A DNA stretch of 5,189 nt, taken from Candidatus Hydrogenedentota bacterium (GTDB lineage: Bacteria > Hydrogenedentota > Hydrogenedentia > Hydrogenedentales > SLHB01). The DNA lies in contig SKRY01000232.1 of NCBI GenBank assembly GCA_007118235.1, positions 1 through 5,189 on the forward strand, read 5' to 3'. A model generated the notes under the pieces. That model was not told the DNA's origin. It saw only the letters and a list, made by a program, of their open reading frames with translations, and did not search any database. Position 1 is the first letter of the stretch. Each line of letters opens with the position of its first letter. Positions 1 through 5,189 of the stretch are shown here, in pieces. Both the position numbers and the translations under genes were made by a program.

Positions 1-4494
<4,494 letters not shown>

Positions 4495-4508
<14 letters not shown>

Positions 4509-5189
4509 AGAGCGCGGGTTCATGACATACAACCGGGATCTCCCCCCCATGGAGCCCGTTGAGCAACGCATTAGGCATTGGGACGAGTTCGTCCAAGAAT
4601 GGCCCACCGACAAATACCGCGAGCAAGGGTACCGCTGCATGGATTGCGGCGTCCCCTTCTGCATGAGCGGCTGCCCCTTGGGGAATCTCATCCCCGAGTT
4701 CAACGACTACGTCAAGGATAACAAGTGGAAAGAGGCCCTGGACAACCTCCATTCCACGAACAACTTCCCCGAGTTCACCGGCCGCGTCTGCCCGGCGCCG
4801 TGTGAGACCGCCTGCGTCCTCGGCATCATCGACCCGGCCGTGACCATCGAGTACATCGAGCGCGCCATCGGCGACCGGGGCTGGCAAGAGGGCTGGATCA
4901 CGCCGGAACCGCCGCAAAAACGCACTGGCAAGCGCGTGGCCGTCATCGGCTCGGGACCGGCCGGGCTCGCCGCCGCGCAACAGCTCAACCGCGCGGGCCA
5001 TCACGTCGCCGTCTACGAACGCGACGACGAAGCCGGCGGGCTGCTCATGTACGGCATCCCCGACTTCAAACTGAACAAGGAAGTCGTCCGCCGCCGGCTG
5101 CGCCAGATGGAAGAAGAGGGCGTCGAATTCCGGTGCAGCGCCGAAGTGGGCGCGAACACGCCCGTCAGCGAACTCGAGGACTACGACGC
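4495..5189 (+). CDS. gltD: Glutamate synthase (NAD(P)H) small/beta subunit, 3'-partial
   Basis: This FAD and Fe-S flavoprotein oxidises NAD(P)H and passes electrons to GltB. The first 231 codons are visible and the gene continues past the right edge. The N-terminal Fe-S domain has C48, C51, C56 and C60 (CMDCGVPFCMSGCP), then C99, C103 and C107 (GRVCPAPCETAC). These are the conserved cysteines of the two 4Fe-4S clusters in GltD and related dihydropyrimidine dehydrogenase-type proteins. The FAD-binding Rossmann motif is VAVIGSGPAGLAAA (148-161), with acidic E175 ending the second strand, followed by the family motif GGLLMYGIPDFKL (181-193). The NAD(P)H-binding fold and C-terminus lie outside the window, so NADH versus NADPH preference cannot be judged. 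ATG 4495 is chosen because AGGAG sits 7 nt upstream and the protein then begins MQPNKERGFMTYNRDLPP, in the usual GltD pattern. An in-frame ATG at 4522 would remove the residues before that conserved block and lacks the same RBS spacing. Other proteins share this fold (PreT, NfnB/SudA-like), but the position directly after gltB makes GltD the clear choice. Confidence 0.96.

Overview
The window is an ordinary piece of bacterial nitrogen-assimilation chromosome. It holds most of a gltBD operon, read left to right on the + strand and encoding the two subunits of NAD(P)H-dependent glutamate synthase (GOGAT). Essentially every base is coding and no intergenic stretch is present.

Layout: positions 1-4508 carry gltB, the large (alpha) subunit. 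It is cut at its 5' end by the window edge, probably losing only the start codon and a short propeptide, because the catalytic Cys codon is already visible at 27-29. Positions 4495-5189 carry the first 231 codons of gltD, the small (beta) subunit, which runs off the right edge. The two genes overlap by 14 bp in different frames, and a good Shine-Dalgarno sequence for gltD (AGGAG, 4483-4487) lies inside the gltB 3' end.

How they work together: GltB removes ammonia from glutamine in its N-terminal amidotransferase domain. It channels the ammonia to the FMN domain, where it reacts with 2-oxoglutarate and is reduced to glutamate. Electrons come from NAD(P)H through the FAD and Fe-S clusters of GltD, then the 3Fe-4S cluster of GltB, to FMN. 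All the family motifs I looked for are intact in the visible part of both proteins.

Organism: a bacterium with a moderately high-GC genome (about 60% by eye, with many G/C third positions). The two-gene gltB-gltD arrangement is typically bacterial. The sequence alone does not let me name a phylum. I see no mobile element, tRNA or rRNA, CRISPR, terminator or promoter, and no sign of an undescribed system.
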